Made by a program: the position numbers and the translations under genes
Source of the DNA: JAXGPX01 sp040766745
GTDB lineage: Bacteria; Bacillota; Sulfobacillia; Fermentithermobacillales; Fermentithermobacillaceae
Assembly (NCBI GenBank): GCA_040766745.1
Contig: JAXGPX010000008.1
Span: 23,320-87,319 of the forward strand
DNA length: 64,000 nucleotides
Reading direction: 5' to 3'
The notes under the pieces: model-generated
The model's database searches: none
Told to the model about the DNA's origin: nothing
Seen by the model: the letters and a program-made list of their open reading frames with translations, nothing else
Shown here: positions 52,501-59,767 of the stretch, piece after piece
Layout of the letters: each line of letters opens with the position of its first letter
Numbering within the stretch: position 1 is the first letter of the stretch

Positions 52501-52766
52501 CACAAGAGAAGAAAAGCAACCTGGCAGTGTATGTTTTGGAAGACGGAGAATGGGTCAAAACCGGTATTAAGTGGGATGGCAAATACATGGTGTTTGAGTC
52601 TAGCGGGAATTGTGTGACTTTTTCTTTGGTCAAGGCAGGATTCCCCTATGGAAAGCACTGGGCCTTGCTTGGCGTAGCAGCGATAACAGGACTTCTGCTT
52701 TTAATCATAAGTTCGATTATAAGAAGGAAAAAAGCCGGAATCCCGAATGAGATGAAGGGTATTTGA
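49494..52766 (+). CDS. Cell-surface protein with GLUG repeats, central coiled coil and C-terminal membrane anchor
   Basis: About 1090 residues. Signal peptide (SVISMIMILSLLSMQVSPVFA), then GLUG-type repeats such as IGGIVGNNSGVLENCSFSG, IGGLVGLNGTSGMIINSFA, VGGVAGFNAGTILRCYNIS and VGGVIGRQSGYVTECSNHG. A central region of some 350 residues is helical with coiled-coil heptads (HRELNHLQSSITKLLDDTKA, AMDGLKTAQEHMTEIM). GLUG repeats return (VGGIAGAM, VGGIVGNMDLGYIKGC, VGGIAGKANSLIDFSYAKS), then a C-terminal beta domain and membrane segment WALLGVAAITGLLLLIISSI followed by RRKKAG. The start is uncertain: ATG at 49494, ATG at 49509 or GTG at 49479 all overlap the transporter. GLUG modules are beta-helical surface domains; target unknown. 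Confidence 0.82.
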   Translation: MITITMRTRKRRAMRRSSSVISMIMILSLLSMQVSPVFAAAASPQTVYVFDADDLFKLSKDCSFDKWSKGRTVVLKSDIDLIDREFTPIPIFGGVFDGQGHSISGLSVNVEGSNQGLFRYLQEGGVIKNLVVEGVVTPEGDKSNIGGIVGNNSGVLENCSFSGYVKGKDNIGGLVGLNGTSGMIINSFARGVIYGESKVGGVAGFNAGTILRCYNISNVNTTVEEHKLNFQELTVDDIAPFKSFINVIDIGGIAGINTGVVRSSENRGNIGYPHVGYNVGGVIGRQSGYVTECSNHGRIHGRKEVGGIVGQMEPHVSTTIPPSKLKELHRELNHLQSSITKLLDDTKASSNVINQGLSSVQDDLNSTKAHAESLINQTEALLNKDIEEINRISLMAIEVMDRLIPIVDTLADVVEIMDEALPLIRQSLHHFANAMGTLPELDDHYKKISDAMDYSMDRLVEAGDSAQKALSDVIQALELLYNGEMDGVLELLDSAWDNLNEAGKSIEKAMDGLKTAQEHMTEIMTLLGRMGIDVGYGLKCLGDAIEVLEEAMDPISAMLRDISGLLEYLAEQPELKFETTDDVYQETKENLFRSIDSMSDSLFQLINTVKREGDVLLDDFQRVSDQLFLVLGLVLDIVEEVSEGEIDPDMILEDVSRNDVDGSTEGKVSNSTNYGAVDGDINVGGIAGAMAIEFPLDAEEELSIRNKPSLRTVFKTRAVMANCQNHGAVVGKKSNVGGIVGNMDLGYIKGCMATNSVESIDGHYVGGIAGKANSLIDFSYAKSTLHGGNYVGGIAGLGQEITNCCSMVSVNRGRACVGAIAGYADKDSVIRNNYFVSHVLAGIDGISYMNKAEPVTYEEFIAIDGLPSIFREFKLTFWVDDKLVDTIEFAYGSSIAEEDIPEIPLKPGHYGKWEGLDAASLTSDFTVNAEYFPYVSVLESQTKREGLLSVVLVEGEFTDEDSLSLTKIAPEDESSSREGEFIEAWCASIPEDGNPTHVVRFLPQEKKSNLAVYVLEDGEWVKTGIKWDGKYMVFESSGNCVTFSLVKAGFPYGKHWALLGVAAITGLLLLIISSIIRRKKAGIPNEMKGI

Positions 52767-52974
52767 CTTAAGCTTTCGAATTCCGGGGCTGGAAGCCCTT
52801 TCCAGTTCCGTTATACTGCGCACTTATGCGAATGACTTCTTCCCGGGCATGCAAGTTGCCTTTTCGATAACGATGGTTGGCAGGGAAAAGCCCATCTATA
52901 TGGCGAAAATGATTATTAGATCTAGAGAACCTAGACTCAGACGCCCATTACCCCAATGCAAGGAGGGTCCTTGA

Positions 52975-55011
52975 TTGATAAGAGAAACCTTGAACCTGGT
53001 GAAAGAGGAATTCAGAGCTCAGGAGGCATTCAATGACGTTGCCAGGATAGCCTCATTTCACAGAATCCAGTTGAGTCCCGGGCTTAACGATGCCGCCCGT
53101 TTCATCCATTCTCATCTTGCCAAAGAAGGCATTCAATGTGAGTTGTTGTCTTTTCCGGCTCAGAAAGGAGTCAAATGGTGGTCTCAGGAGAGCTTTCAAG
53201 AGTGGAAGGTAAATGACGCTGAACTTGTCCTCCTAGAAAACGGCAAGAGGGAGACTTTGTGCGCCTTCAGCGAGTTCAAGACTTCTTTAATTCAGCGAAG
53301 TGCCGCAACGCCTTTAGATGGTATCAAGACTACCATGGTCTTGATAGACAACGGCGAGGATCCCAAATCTTATGAGGGAATAGATGTTGCAGGCAAGCTG
53401 GTTTTCTCAAGAGGAAATGTCGGAGATATTGCCAAGGTAGCTGTGGATCAGTTTGGCGCTGCTGGAATCGTAGTGGATACTATGAGAGAGCAACCCCCGG
53501 TGAGAGATCGCTTTGACCTTCCTGACGGGCGCCAGTACCTTTCGTTCTGGCCTGCAGATGGCGGTACACATAAAGCTCTGGGTTTTGTGGCAACCCCACG
53601 GCAGGGTGAGGATCTTAGAAGACGATTTGCAGAGAAGAAGGAGCTTTCAGTCTTTGCCCGAGTCGATGTAGAGTTTTCCGATGGGGCTTGGGAGATTCCC
53701 ACTGCGATAATTCCAGGTGAATCAGACGAGGTAGTGGTGGCTGTGGCGCACCTTTGCCATCCGGAGCAGTCTGCCAACGACAACGCTTCTGGGTGCGGTA
53801 CGCTAATGGAAACTGCGAGAGCCCTCTCCAAACTTATCGCAACGGGCCGTCTCCAGAAGCCAAAGAGGTCCATTCGCTTCTTATGGGTTCCGGAGATGAC
53901 AGGGTCCTATGCTTTTTTGGCGACTCACGAAGAAGAATTGAAGAATACAGTTGCAGCAATTAATCTAGATATGGTAGGCGAAAACCAGGATCTCTGTGGG
54001 AGCACCTTTACGGTCGAAAGGCCTGTAAGCGCTCTTCCTGGATTCGGCGGGGATTTGGCTGCTATTATCCTGGGCTTTTTGACTAAGGAAGTCAGCAATC
54101 TTGCGGGTACCGATTTCTACTCCACCTTCAGGTGGGCCGTATGCCCTTTCTCAGGGGGAAGTGACCACAATATTTGGGGAGATCCAAGCGTAGGAGTTAC
54201 GTGTCCTATGCTGATCCAGTGGCCGGATAAGTTCTATCACACAAGCGAAGATACTATCGACAAAGTGGATCCTCGCATGCTGAAAGTAACCGGTGTACTC
54301 ACTGCAACTTACCTTTACACTGCAGCTTGTGCGACCCCCTGTGATGCAGCAATTATTGCAGGAGAAGCTGCAGCCAGGTTTGCCGGAGAGGGAGATGGAC
54401 TGCTTTCGGTTCTGGTAGATCGGGCGCAAAAACAGCTTGCCAAGTCTTCCGGTGAAGAAGAAATCAAAGACATACTGGCTAAAGCGCGAAGATCGATTGA
54501 ACTTAGAGCCGGTTTCCTTGTCCAACGAAAGAAACTGGACATTTCGAGCCTCAGCAGAATCGTTCCTGATTCACCTATGTTTTCTGCTGCAAGGACTGAA
54601 GCCGAGAATCTGATAGATGAGACCGGTAGCTTCCTGCTATCCAAGGCGTTGAGAGACCTGGCAGTTGTGGCCGGACTAGATGACGCTTCCAGACTTCCGT
54701 TGGCATTGCACCCAGAGGAAACTGAAGCGTACAAGAGAGCCAAGGGCATTGTACCAAAGAGACTTTTCCGTGGCCCTTTCTCAGGCATGTGCAAGGAGAC
54801 TTCTTCGGAGTATGAAGAGAAAGCTAAGGCTCTTAGGGAGAAGCACGGCAAGATTCCTGCCCGTTTGGATTATGTGGAATATTGGGCAGATGGAAAGAGA
54901 ACCCTTGCCGACATTGCCCGCCTCATTGAAAGCGAGACCGGATTCTACAATATGGATGCCCTTGTTGACTATTTTGACCTTATGGTGGAGCGAGGGGTTT
55001 TTGAAAAGTAG
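52975..55011 (+). CDS. M28-family peptidase (DUF4910-like) with PA domain
   Basis: 678 residues. A protease-associated domain (KLVFSRGNVGDIAKVAVDQF, then GAAGIVVDT, about 140-170) is inserted before the M28 core. The zinc-ligand sequence VAHLCHPEQSANDNASGCG is at about 255, WVPEMTGS at about 303, NLDMVGEN at about 329 and HTSEDTIDKVDP at about 421. The C-terminal 200 residues are helical and end in a winged-helix-like tail (RTLADIARLIESETG, YNMDALVDYFDLM). No signal peptide, so it works in the cytoplasm on peptides. The TTG at 52975 has AGGAGGG seven bases upstream. Specificity unknown. Confidence 0.87.
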   Translation: MIRETLNLVKEEFRAQEAFNDVARIASFHRIQLSPGLNDAARFIHSHLAKEGIQCELLSFPAQKGVKWWSQESFQEWKVNDAELVLLENGKRETLCAFSEFKTSLIQRSAATPLDGIKTTMVLIDNGEDPKSYEGIDVAGKLVFSRGNVGDIAKVAVDQFGAAGIVVDTMREQPPVRDRFDLPDGRQYLSFWPADGGTHKALGFVATPRQGEDLRRRFAEKKELSVFARVDVEFSDGAWEIPTAIIPGESDEVVVAVAHLCHPEQSANDNASGCGTLMETARALSKLIATGRLQKPKRSIRFLWVPEMTGSYAFLATHEEELKNTVAAINLDMVGENQDLCGSTFTVERPVSALPGFGGDLAAIILGFLTKEVSNLAGTDFYSTFRWAVCPFSGGSDHNIWGDPSVGVTCPMLIQWPDKFYHTSEDTIDKVDPRMLKVTGVLTATYLYTAACATPCDAAIIAGEAAARFAGEGDGLLSVLVDRAQKQLAKSSGEEEIKDILAKARRSIELRAGFLVQRKKLDISSLSRIVPDSPMFSAARTEAENLIDETGSFLLSKALRDLAVVAGLDDASRLPLALHPEETEAYKRAKGIVPKRLFRGPFSGMCKETSSEYEEKAKALREKHGKIPARLDYVEYWADGKRTLADIARLIESETGFYNMDALVDYFDLMVERGVFEK

Positions 55012-55148
55012 GGTTGGTTGTGATATAGGGCCTTGTAATACGTACGTGGATGTTGAGATTTTTCGCTAGAGCAATCAACTTGATTGCCACGGGTATGATT
55101 TTTTTAGGTGGAGTACAAATGTTCCGGGGGCAAGCAATTGTTTCCGGG

Positions 55149-55553
55149 CTATATTACGTCGTTTGGAGTAGGTGGATCATGCTGAGAGGCTATGATCCAC
55201 CTCGCCAATTGATTAGCGTCCATTTCTCCAGTGGCTATTTGCAGTCCAATGCTCACAAGATCATCGTTCGTGTATCTCAGCTCAATGAAGTTCAATTGAA
55301 GATAAGCTAACATTGCCAAAATGCCAACTCTTTTGTTGCCGTCGTTGAAAGGATGATTCCGAATGAGGGAATAGCACAATCGAGCCGCTCTCAACTCAAT
55401 AGTCTTATACAGAAGCTCACCGTCAAAAGTATGAAAAGGTGAAAGAACGGCCGATTCGAGAAGACCTTCGTCACGTACTCCATGAAGCCCACCGGTTTCT
55501 TCAATGAGGAGATGGTGCATTCGCTTAACCTGGTCAAGGGTGAGACGTATCAT
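55149..55553 (-). CDS. doc: Doc-type Fic toxin
   Basis: 134 residues with the Fic motif HPFNDGNKRVGI near residue 66, the size and fold of the Doc toxin, which phosphorylates EF-Tu. N-terminal LDQVKRMHHLLIEETGGLHG and VRDEGLLESAVLSPFHTF are typical of Doc. The start overlaps the end of the antitoxin gene by four bases, as in phd-doc operons. Key residues His66, Asp and Asn-Lys-Arg are all present, so the toxin looks intact. Confidence 0.9.
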   Translation of the reverse strand: MIRLTLDQVKRMHHLLIEETGGLHGVRDEGLLESAVLSPFHTFDGELLYKTIELRAARLCYSLIRNHPFNDGNKRVGILAMLAYLQLNFIELRYTNDDLVSIGLQIATGEMDANQLARWIIASQHDPPTPNDVI

Positions 55554-55792
55554 TTGGCAAGTTCTTCAAAGGCTCGTCTGTTCTTGGCCAGGATCCTCTT
55601 GCTGATGCTCTCTACGGTATCATCAGTCGCGGTTTCTTCGTCTGCAAATCGGCTGAATTCCATAATCACATACCTAGGACTATTGTTTTTCAAGATGATG
55701 ACTGCTCCGTTCTGGTCGACCATGCGTGCTACACGTGAGAAGTTTTGGTTCGCTTCAGTTATGGAAACTAGATTCTGTGTGTTGATTTTCAT
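55550..55792 (-). CDS. phd: Phd/YefM-family antitoxin
   Basis: About 80 residues: MKINTQNLVSITEANQNFSR is the classic Phd/YefM start, followed by MVDQNGAVIILKNNSPRYVI and the C-terminal toxin-binding helix ESISKRILAKNRRAFEELAK. The ATG at 55792 has GGAGGTGG upstream; the frame runs on to 55816 without need. It represses its own operon and neutralises the Doc toxin encoded immediately after. A 20-bp perfect palindrome lies in the promoter. Confidence 0.9.
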   Translation of the reverse strand: MKINTQNLVSITEANQNFSRVARMVDQNGAVIILKNNSPRYVIMEFSRFADEETATDDTVESISKRILAKNRRAFEELAK

Positions 55793-55821
55793 GTTTCCAC
55801 CTCCAACGTGGATCATATCAT

Positions 55822-55844
55822 ATTATAGGTTGAATTCAACCTAT
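55822..55844 (-). promoter_or_regulatory. Phd/Doc operator: 20-bp perfect palindrome over the -10 box
   Basis: ATAGGTTGAATTCAACCTAT (55825-55844) is a perfect palindrome. On the minus strand TATAAT (55827-55822) is a consensus -10 box overlapping the edge of the palindrome, about 30 bases before the ATG. The -35 region is weak. This fits conditional autorepression by Phd-Doc. Confidence 0.8.
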
Positions 55845-56090
55845 TTATCCATGTCCCAGTCGCGATTGTGTGTGTGTTTCAAAGTACGTTGAAAAGAACG
55901 TGCGTGAAAGGCGCTCATATCTTGCACAAAATATGAGCACGCATATGCCACCATGACCTATGGGATTATCTGTTTTACAGATAGCTAAATCGGTAATCTC
56001 ATAGGAATTATTGATTTGCCTACCACCTTTATTGTTATCAGCCAATTTGCCAAGGGAGAAAACGTTCCTGGATAATTTCCATGTAGCCCA

Positions 56091-56140
56091 TTGACAACAA
56101 TAACGTTCCCGAATATTGTTATATCGGTGAACGATATAAC
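56091..56140 (+). promoter_or_regulatory. Promoter and palindromic operator of the padR gene
   Basis: TTGACA (56091-56096), 17-base spacer and TATTGT (56114-56119) form the promoter. GTTATATCG (56118-56126) and CGATATAAC (56132-56140) are a perfect inverted repeat spanning the -10 box and start point. ATATCG-CGATAT dyads are typical PadR sites, so autoregulation is likely. Confidence 0.75.
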
Positions 56141-56160
56141 GGGGGAGGGTATAACGGCAA

Positions 56161-56490
56161 GTGGCACAAGAGAATGAGAATATTGCTCTTACGGAAGCAG
56201 TCTACTACATTTTGCTGTCTCTATATGAGCCTTTGCATGGCTACGGCATAATGCAGAAAATTCAAGAACTCAGTGACGGGCGGGTGCTGTTGGCAGCGGG
56301 AACGCTCTATGGCGCGTTAAGCACCTTAGTGGAAAGGGGCTGGATAGAGGCTTTGCCTGGCGAAAAGAACAGCCGCAGAAAAGAGTATGTTATCTTGCCG
56401 CAAGGCAAGGCAGCGGTTGAAAATGAGATCCGGCGCTTGCGTGAGTTGCTGGCAAACGGAGAGCTGATTGCGGAGGGAGGAGCAAAATGA
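56161..56490 (+). CDS. PadR-family transcriptional regulator
   Basis: 109 residues: winged helix with VYYILLSLYEPLHGYGIMQK and GTLYGALSTLVERGWIEALP, the PadR N-terminal domain, and a short C-terminal helix (ENEIRRLRELLANG) for dimerisation. GTG start with GGGGGAGGG eleven bases before. The ATG of the next gene overlaps its stop (ATGA), and PadR/DUF2812 pairs are a common unit. A dyad in the promoter suggests autoregulation. Ligand unknown. Confidence 0.88.
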   Translation: MAQENENIALTEAVYYILLSLYEPLHGYGIMQKIQELSDGRVLLAAGTLYGALSTLVERGWIEALPGEKNSRRKEYVILPQGKAAVENEIRRLRELLANGELIAEGGAK

Positions 56491-57035
56491 AACATGTGGT
56501 CTACAAGCTTTTTTGGGCCTGGGACTTTGAGAAGGAAGAAAAATGGCTTAACGAAATGGCGGCAAAAGGCTTGCTGCTGACGGACGTGGGAGCCTGCAGA
56601 TACGTGTTTCAGGAAGGAGCACCTGGCGAATATCGGTATCATCTGGAGTGGTTGCAGCATTTTCCTAGCCACCCTGAAAGCATTGCATATATAAAGTTCG
56701 TGGAGGAGACTGGGGCCGAGCATGTTGGCTCGTTTAAGAGGTGGGTATATTTTAGAAGGAAAGCAGCTGAGGGTGCGTTTAACTTGTTTTCTGATTTGGA
56801 CTCACGCATTACGCATTTCAGAAGGATTACCCAACTGATAGGCTTGCTCTCTCTCGGGTTACTTGGTTACGTGGGTTCATTGGCCTTGTACTGTCTGCGT
56901 TTGGAATATGTCCCGGAACCGTATGTGTGCATGTTCGGTGTCCATTCGGTCATGCTGACGTTTCTCGGTGTTGGTTTCTTTAAGGCTCTAGGCACCTACC
57001 GTGCACTGAAAAGAAAACGCATAGTACAGGAATAG
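56487..57035 (+). CDS. DUF2812 membrane protein, PadR partner
   Basis: 182 residues. N-terminal soluble DUF2812 domain (KLFWAWDFEKEEKWLNEMAA, then KGLLLTDVGACRYVFQEG) followed by two membrane segments (about 122-140 and 150-168) and a basic tail. It is translationally coupled to the PadR gene. The pair is widespread in Firmicutes; the function is not known, but stress or membrane-damage response is often proposed. Confidence 0.85.
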   Translation: MKHVVYKLFWAWDFEKEEKWLNEMAAKGLLLTDVGACRYVFQEGAPGEYRYHLEWLQHFPSHPESIAYIKFVEETGAEHVGSFKRWVYFRRKAAEGAFNLFSDLDSRITHFRRITQLIGLLSLGLLGYVGSLALYCLRLEYVPEPYVCMFGVHSVMLTFLGVGFFKALGTYRALKRKRIVQE

Positions 57036-57081
57036 TGGAGGGAGACGTAGGGCTGTTTATCCAGGATCTACGGTATATTCG

Positions 57082-57160
57082 TAGGGGCCGGATCCTATCC
57101 GGCCCGAGGGTTGTAGCGCCACCTAAGGCGCGGTAGGCATGGCATACAACACCGTTTGAG
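57082..57160. repeat. Palindromic element with perfect 9-bp stem
   Basis: GGGCCGGAT (57085-57093) and ATCCGGCCC (57097-57105) flank a CCT loop, preceded by GTAG. A second dyad follows: GTTGTA (57110-57115) with TACAAC about 35 bases on, enclosing GCGCC/GGCGC. GTAGGGGC-stem-GCCCG elements are widespread short palindromic repeats in bacterial intergenic DNA. No T-run. Confidence 0.55.
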
Positions 57161-57187
57161 CCACGCGGGGGATTAAGAATCGCTCCG

Positions 57188-57410
57188 TTTGGCAAACAAA
57201 GTAACGCTTTATGGAGAGGATATTGGCATATTGGGCTGGGTACATGGCAGGGTCCTGATGGTGAAATCGCTTACTCCCCGGTAAGGGATGTACTGTTAGC
57301 CGGGTATCGCCATGTTGATACGGCGGCCGTTTACGGCAACGAGAAGAGCGTCGGCCGGGCTGTGAGAGACAGCGGTATTCTGTGAGAAGAGATCTTCGTT
57401 ACCAGCAAAC
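57188..57410 (+). pseudogene. Aldo/keto reductase remnant
   Basis: In one frame ANKVTLYGEDIGILG, then after a shift near 57237 LGTWQGPDGEIAYSPVRDVL and LAGYRHVDTAAVYGNEKSVG, the first 60 residues of an aldo/keto reductase with its catalytic Asp and Tyr (HVDTAAVYGNE). At 57383 a TGA replaces the expected Arg codon of GIxREExFVTSK, and the match resumes as EEIFVTSK before ending. Frameshift, stop and missing C-terminal 200 residues show that it is dead. Confidence 0.75.
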
Positions 57411-57604
57411 ATAGCAGGAAGCAACAAAAGATAACAGGAAAACCATAACAAACAGAAGAAGCTGCGATAGGCAAGGACTTCGAGTTGACCCAAGCCGGGG
57501 TAAGGCACGGTTCTTCAACGCTTAAGAGATAGAGCCTTAAGGCGAGTGAAAACCTGGTTCCGATACCACGGCCTTCTCCGCAGCACTGGAGGTGAGTTCT
57601 GGGG
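57411..57604. other. Short gap after the reductase remnant
   Basis: Nothing recognisable except GGAGGTGAG near 57588-57598, the ribosome site of the next gene. Confidence 0.5.
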
Positions 57605-58057
57605 TTGAGCGAAAAGCCAGGTTACCGCAAACTCAACCACTACAAAGAAAAAGGATTTGTTTTTCACGGGTCTATTCGCCAAGGCCTAAAGGTTTTGCTT
57701 CCTCAAGAACCGCATGATGCCGGGGATGACCCGTGGAATAAAGATGAGGCTGTCTACGCAACGATTGAGCCTGCGTTGGCTATACCTTTTTCCCTCCGTA
57801 AGGGATATACAGGCGTGCTTACTGTGGCTATGGAGCCAGACAGGGTAATGGCCACATTCGATGCTGCTTTTGAAAGTGCATTGCTCAAGAATAGAGGATA
57901 TGTCTATGTGTTGGACGGAAGTCGTTTCCCAGAGCGCAAAGGAGTCCAGTGCAAAGCGTTCGAAGAGGTTGTTCCTGTTGATATCGTCGAAGTTACCGTC
58001 GAGGATTTCACCGCTTTGGGCGGTTTAATCGTGCATGTAAATCAGGTGTCGAGATGA
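57605..58057 (+). CDS. Hypothetical protein with ADP-ribosyltransferase-like HGS...YAT pattern
   Basis: 150 residues not assigned to a known family. GFVFHGSIRQGLKVLLPQEP near the start, DEAVYATIEPALAIPFSLRK in the middle and CKAFEEVVPVDIVEV near the end recall the layout of small ADP-ribosyltransferase-fold proteins: HGS, then a YATxxxxxAxxFS strand-helix, then a Glu-containing loop. Such folds occur in toxins, RNA 2'-phosphotransferases and phage proteins. This is pattern memory, not proof. TTG start with GGAGGTGAG upstream. It lies in a gene-poor part beside dead genes, so it may be recently acquired. Confidence 0.6.
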   Translation: MSEKPGYRKLNHYKEKGFVFHGSIRQGLKVLLPQEPHDAGDDPWNKDEAVYATIEPALAIPFSLRKGYTGVLTVAMEPDRVMATFDAAFESALLKNRGYVYVLDGSRFPERKGVQCKAFEEVVPVDIVEVTVEDFTALGGLIVHVNQVSR

Positions 58058-58576
58058 TTTGGACCCTACAGTTTTCCTTCGGCGACAATATAGGCAGCTT
58101 TAAGCATTTGCTCATTATAGGGCGTGCTCCTACAGCAGCATCACGTCACCTGGCCTATTCGAGCATCCTCGACCATGCTAGACGTTGAACGTAAGGTTGA
58201 GATGTTGGAGTTTAGCCGAAACTCAATGGGCGGGTGGGAAGTACGTGACTTTCGGCCAACGCAAGGCCCTGGTGTGGTTGGTTCTGGGGTTTCAATATCG
58301 ACAGTGTGGTGGGAAACAGTTCTGCTGGTTGGACAGCCCATGTGGAAAGGGTTCTATTTGATTTGGAGCTTGCAGCCCGCGACATACTGACCTCCGGCAT
58401 GCCTATAATGTCGAAAAACTTGTTAAGACGCAGGTAGATGCCTGCTGGTGGTGAATCAGTCCTTTGACTATGCGCCGACATGCACTAGTATACGCCAAAC
58501 AATGAACACGTAGCTGACAGATTTCGTTATTGCTGTCGTAACGTTCGCCACAACCTGGCCATCGACTTGCATGTTT
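58058..58576. other. 519-bp gap, possible decayed gene
   Basis: A plus-strand frame at 58124-58390 (VERKVEMLEFSRNSMGGWEV, then RDFRPTQGPG) has no ribosome site and stops early. The text looks partly protein-like, so it may be the remains of a gene, but I cannot name one. No RNA or repeat seen. Confidence 0.35.
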
Positions 58577-59767
58577 CTAGTTTTGCATAGCCTCAATTTG
58601 ATACTGCACGACACTGGGCAGTTCTTCACATCGTGTCTGAATCGCTTCCAGGAAAGTGGTGAGACTGTAGATCCTTGATCCACGTATATGGAGTTCATCC
58701 AAGTCAAAAACCAGGAAATAGTCGTTCGCGGTCAGTTTGCAGAACATATTCATCAGAGCAACTATCATAGGATCGTAGTTATGTGGAACAAAAATTTCAG
58801 AGTCAGCCGAAATCTTGAGGCCTTTTTCCCAAACCAGCGGGTATTTCGATGTGGATAGATACCACCCTTCTGGAGTGAGCTGAATGTAGGTTTCGTGCTG
58901 ATTTGGCTGCCAAAATTTAATCAAGCCAAGCCTGTAAAGCCAATCCATTGACAACCCTCTCATCATGTGAGAAAAGACGTTCTTCTCTATCCAACTATTT
59001 GATGTTTCTTGCATGCGGCCTAATGATACTACTAACTTGTCTGCTGGCTGCATCTCAGTCTTGTGAATTATCCATGAGTAGAAATATCGCAGGTTCTTTA
59101 GTGTATCGTTATGGAACCACGCCAATAGCTCAGGAGTAGCGGCCAGGCAATATCTATTTTCATATTTGAGCCATGTTACCATCTTTTCGCTTTCAAGATA
59201 GTCTAGTGCACAATGAACCGAGCAATCGTCATGGGGCAACAGGGCTGATTTGGCTACGTTCTTTAAGCAGTTCTTTTTCGAGTATGTGGTTTTGGCACTG
59301 GCATTTTTGTGTATCGCAACAGCGATTAGGACAGTCTTAAGGAAAGTGCTGGGCATGCAGGGCTCGCTGATGGCCGGGAATTGCCGTAGCACCTGCTTCA
59401 CAAAGAGTGGGCGGCACACTTTTGCCAGGTCGTCCGGAACTTGTCCGTCAATGACCAACCCGAACTGGAGTAGCCTGTCAACATGTTTTTCTTGAGGATT
59501 TGCTCCTATAAGGATGAATTGTCTCAAAGCAGTCACACATGCTTCATCTAGTCTGCCAAGAACCCTTTGAATCCCATTTCGGTGAAGCAGGTTAGCTGCA
59601 ATCCGCTCTATCATTATAGTCTTAGTGATTCCAGGATCGCTCAAGGTCTTGAGATTCCTGGCGATTCTGATAACGTAGTCCCTATTTTTTCTGGCTAGCG
59701 CCTGTTGCAGGTTCAGCGGTAATGCCCTCCTTAATGAAATCCTGGAAATGTATGATTTTATACCCAT
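58577..59767 (-). CDS. Helicase-associated (XPB N-terminal-like) protein, partner of the XPB-like helicase
   Basis: About 396 residues. The C-terminal 75 residues (SEIFVPHNYDPMIVALMNMF, then DYFLVFDLDELHIRG and EELPSVVQYQIEAMQN) match the helicase-associated domain that normally forms the N-terminus of bacterial XPB/Ssl2 helicases. Here it is encoded separately behind the helicase. The ATG at 59767 overlaps the helicase end by 86 bases and lacks a ribosome site; AAGGAGG at about 59731-59725 would instead serve a rare CTG at 59716. The frame is open to 59860. It probably binds DNA or the helicase. It is rich in His, Lys and Cys in the middle and carries no nuclease motif. Confidence 0.72.
   Translation of the reverse strand: MGIKSYISRISLRRALPLNLQQALARKNRDYVIRIARNLKTLSDPGITKTIMIERIAANLLHRNGIQRVLGRLDEACVTALRQFILIGANPQEKHVDRLLQFGLVIDGQVPDDLAKVCRPLFVKQVLRQFPAISEPCMPSTFLKTVLIAVAIHKNASAKTTYSKKNCLKNVAKSALLPHDDCSVHCALDYLESEKMVTWLKYENRYCLAATPELLAWFHNDTLKNLRYFYSWIIHKTEMQPADKLVVSLGRMQETSNSWIEKNVFSHMMRGLSMDWLYRLGLIKFWQPNQHETYIQLTPEGWYLSTSKYPLVWEKGLKISADSEIFVPHNYDPMIVALMNMFCKLTANDYFLVFDLDELHIRGSRIYSLTTFLEAIQTRCEELPSVVQYQIEAMQN

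Noticed and set aside
58124..58390. 88-codon plus-strand frame
   Set aside because: No ribosome site and no recognisable motif; at most a decayed gene.
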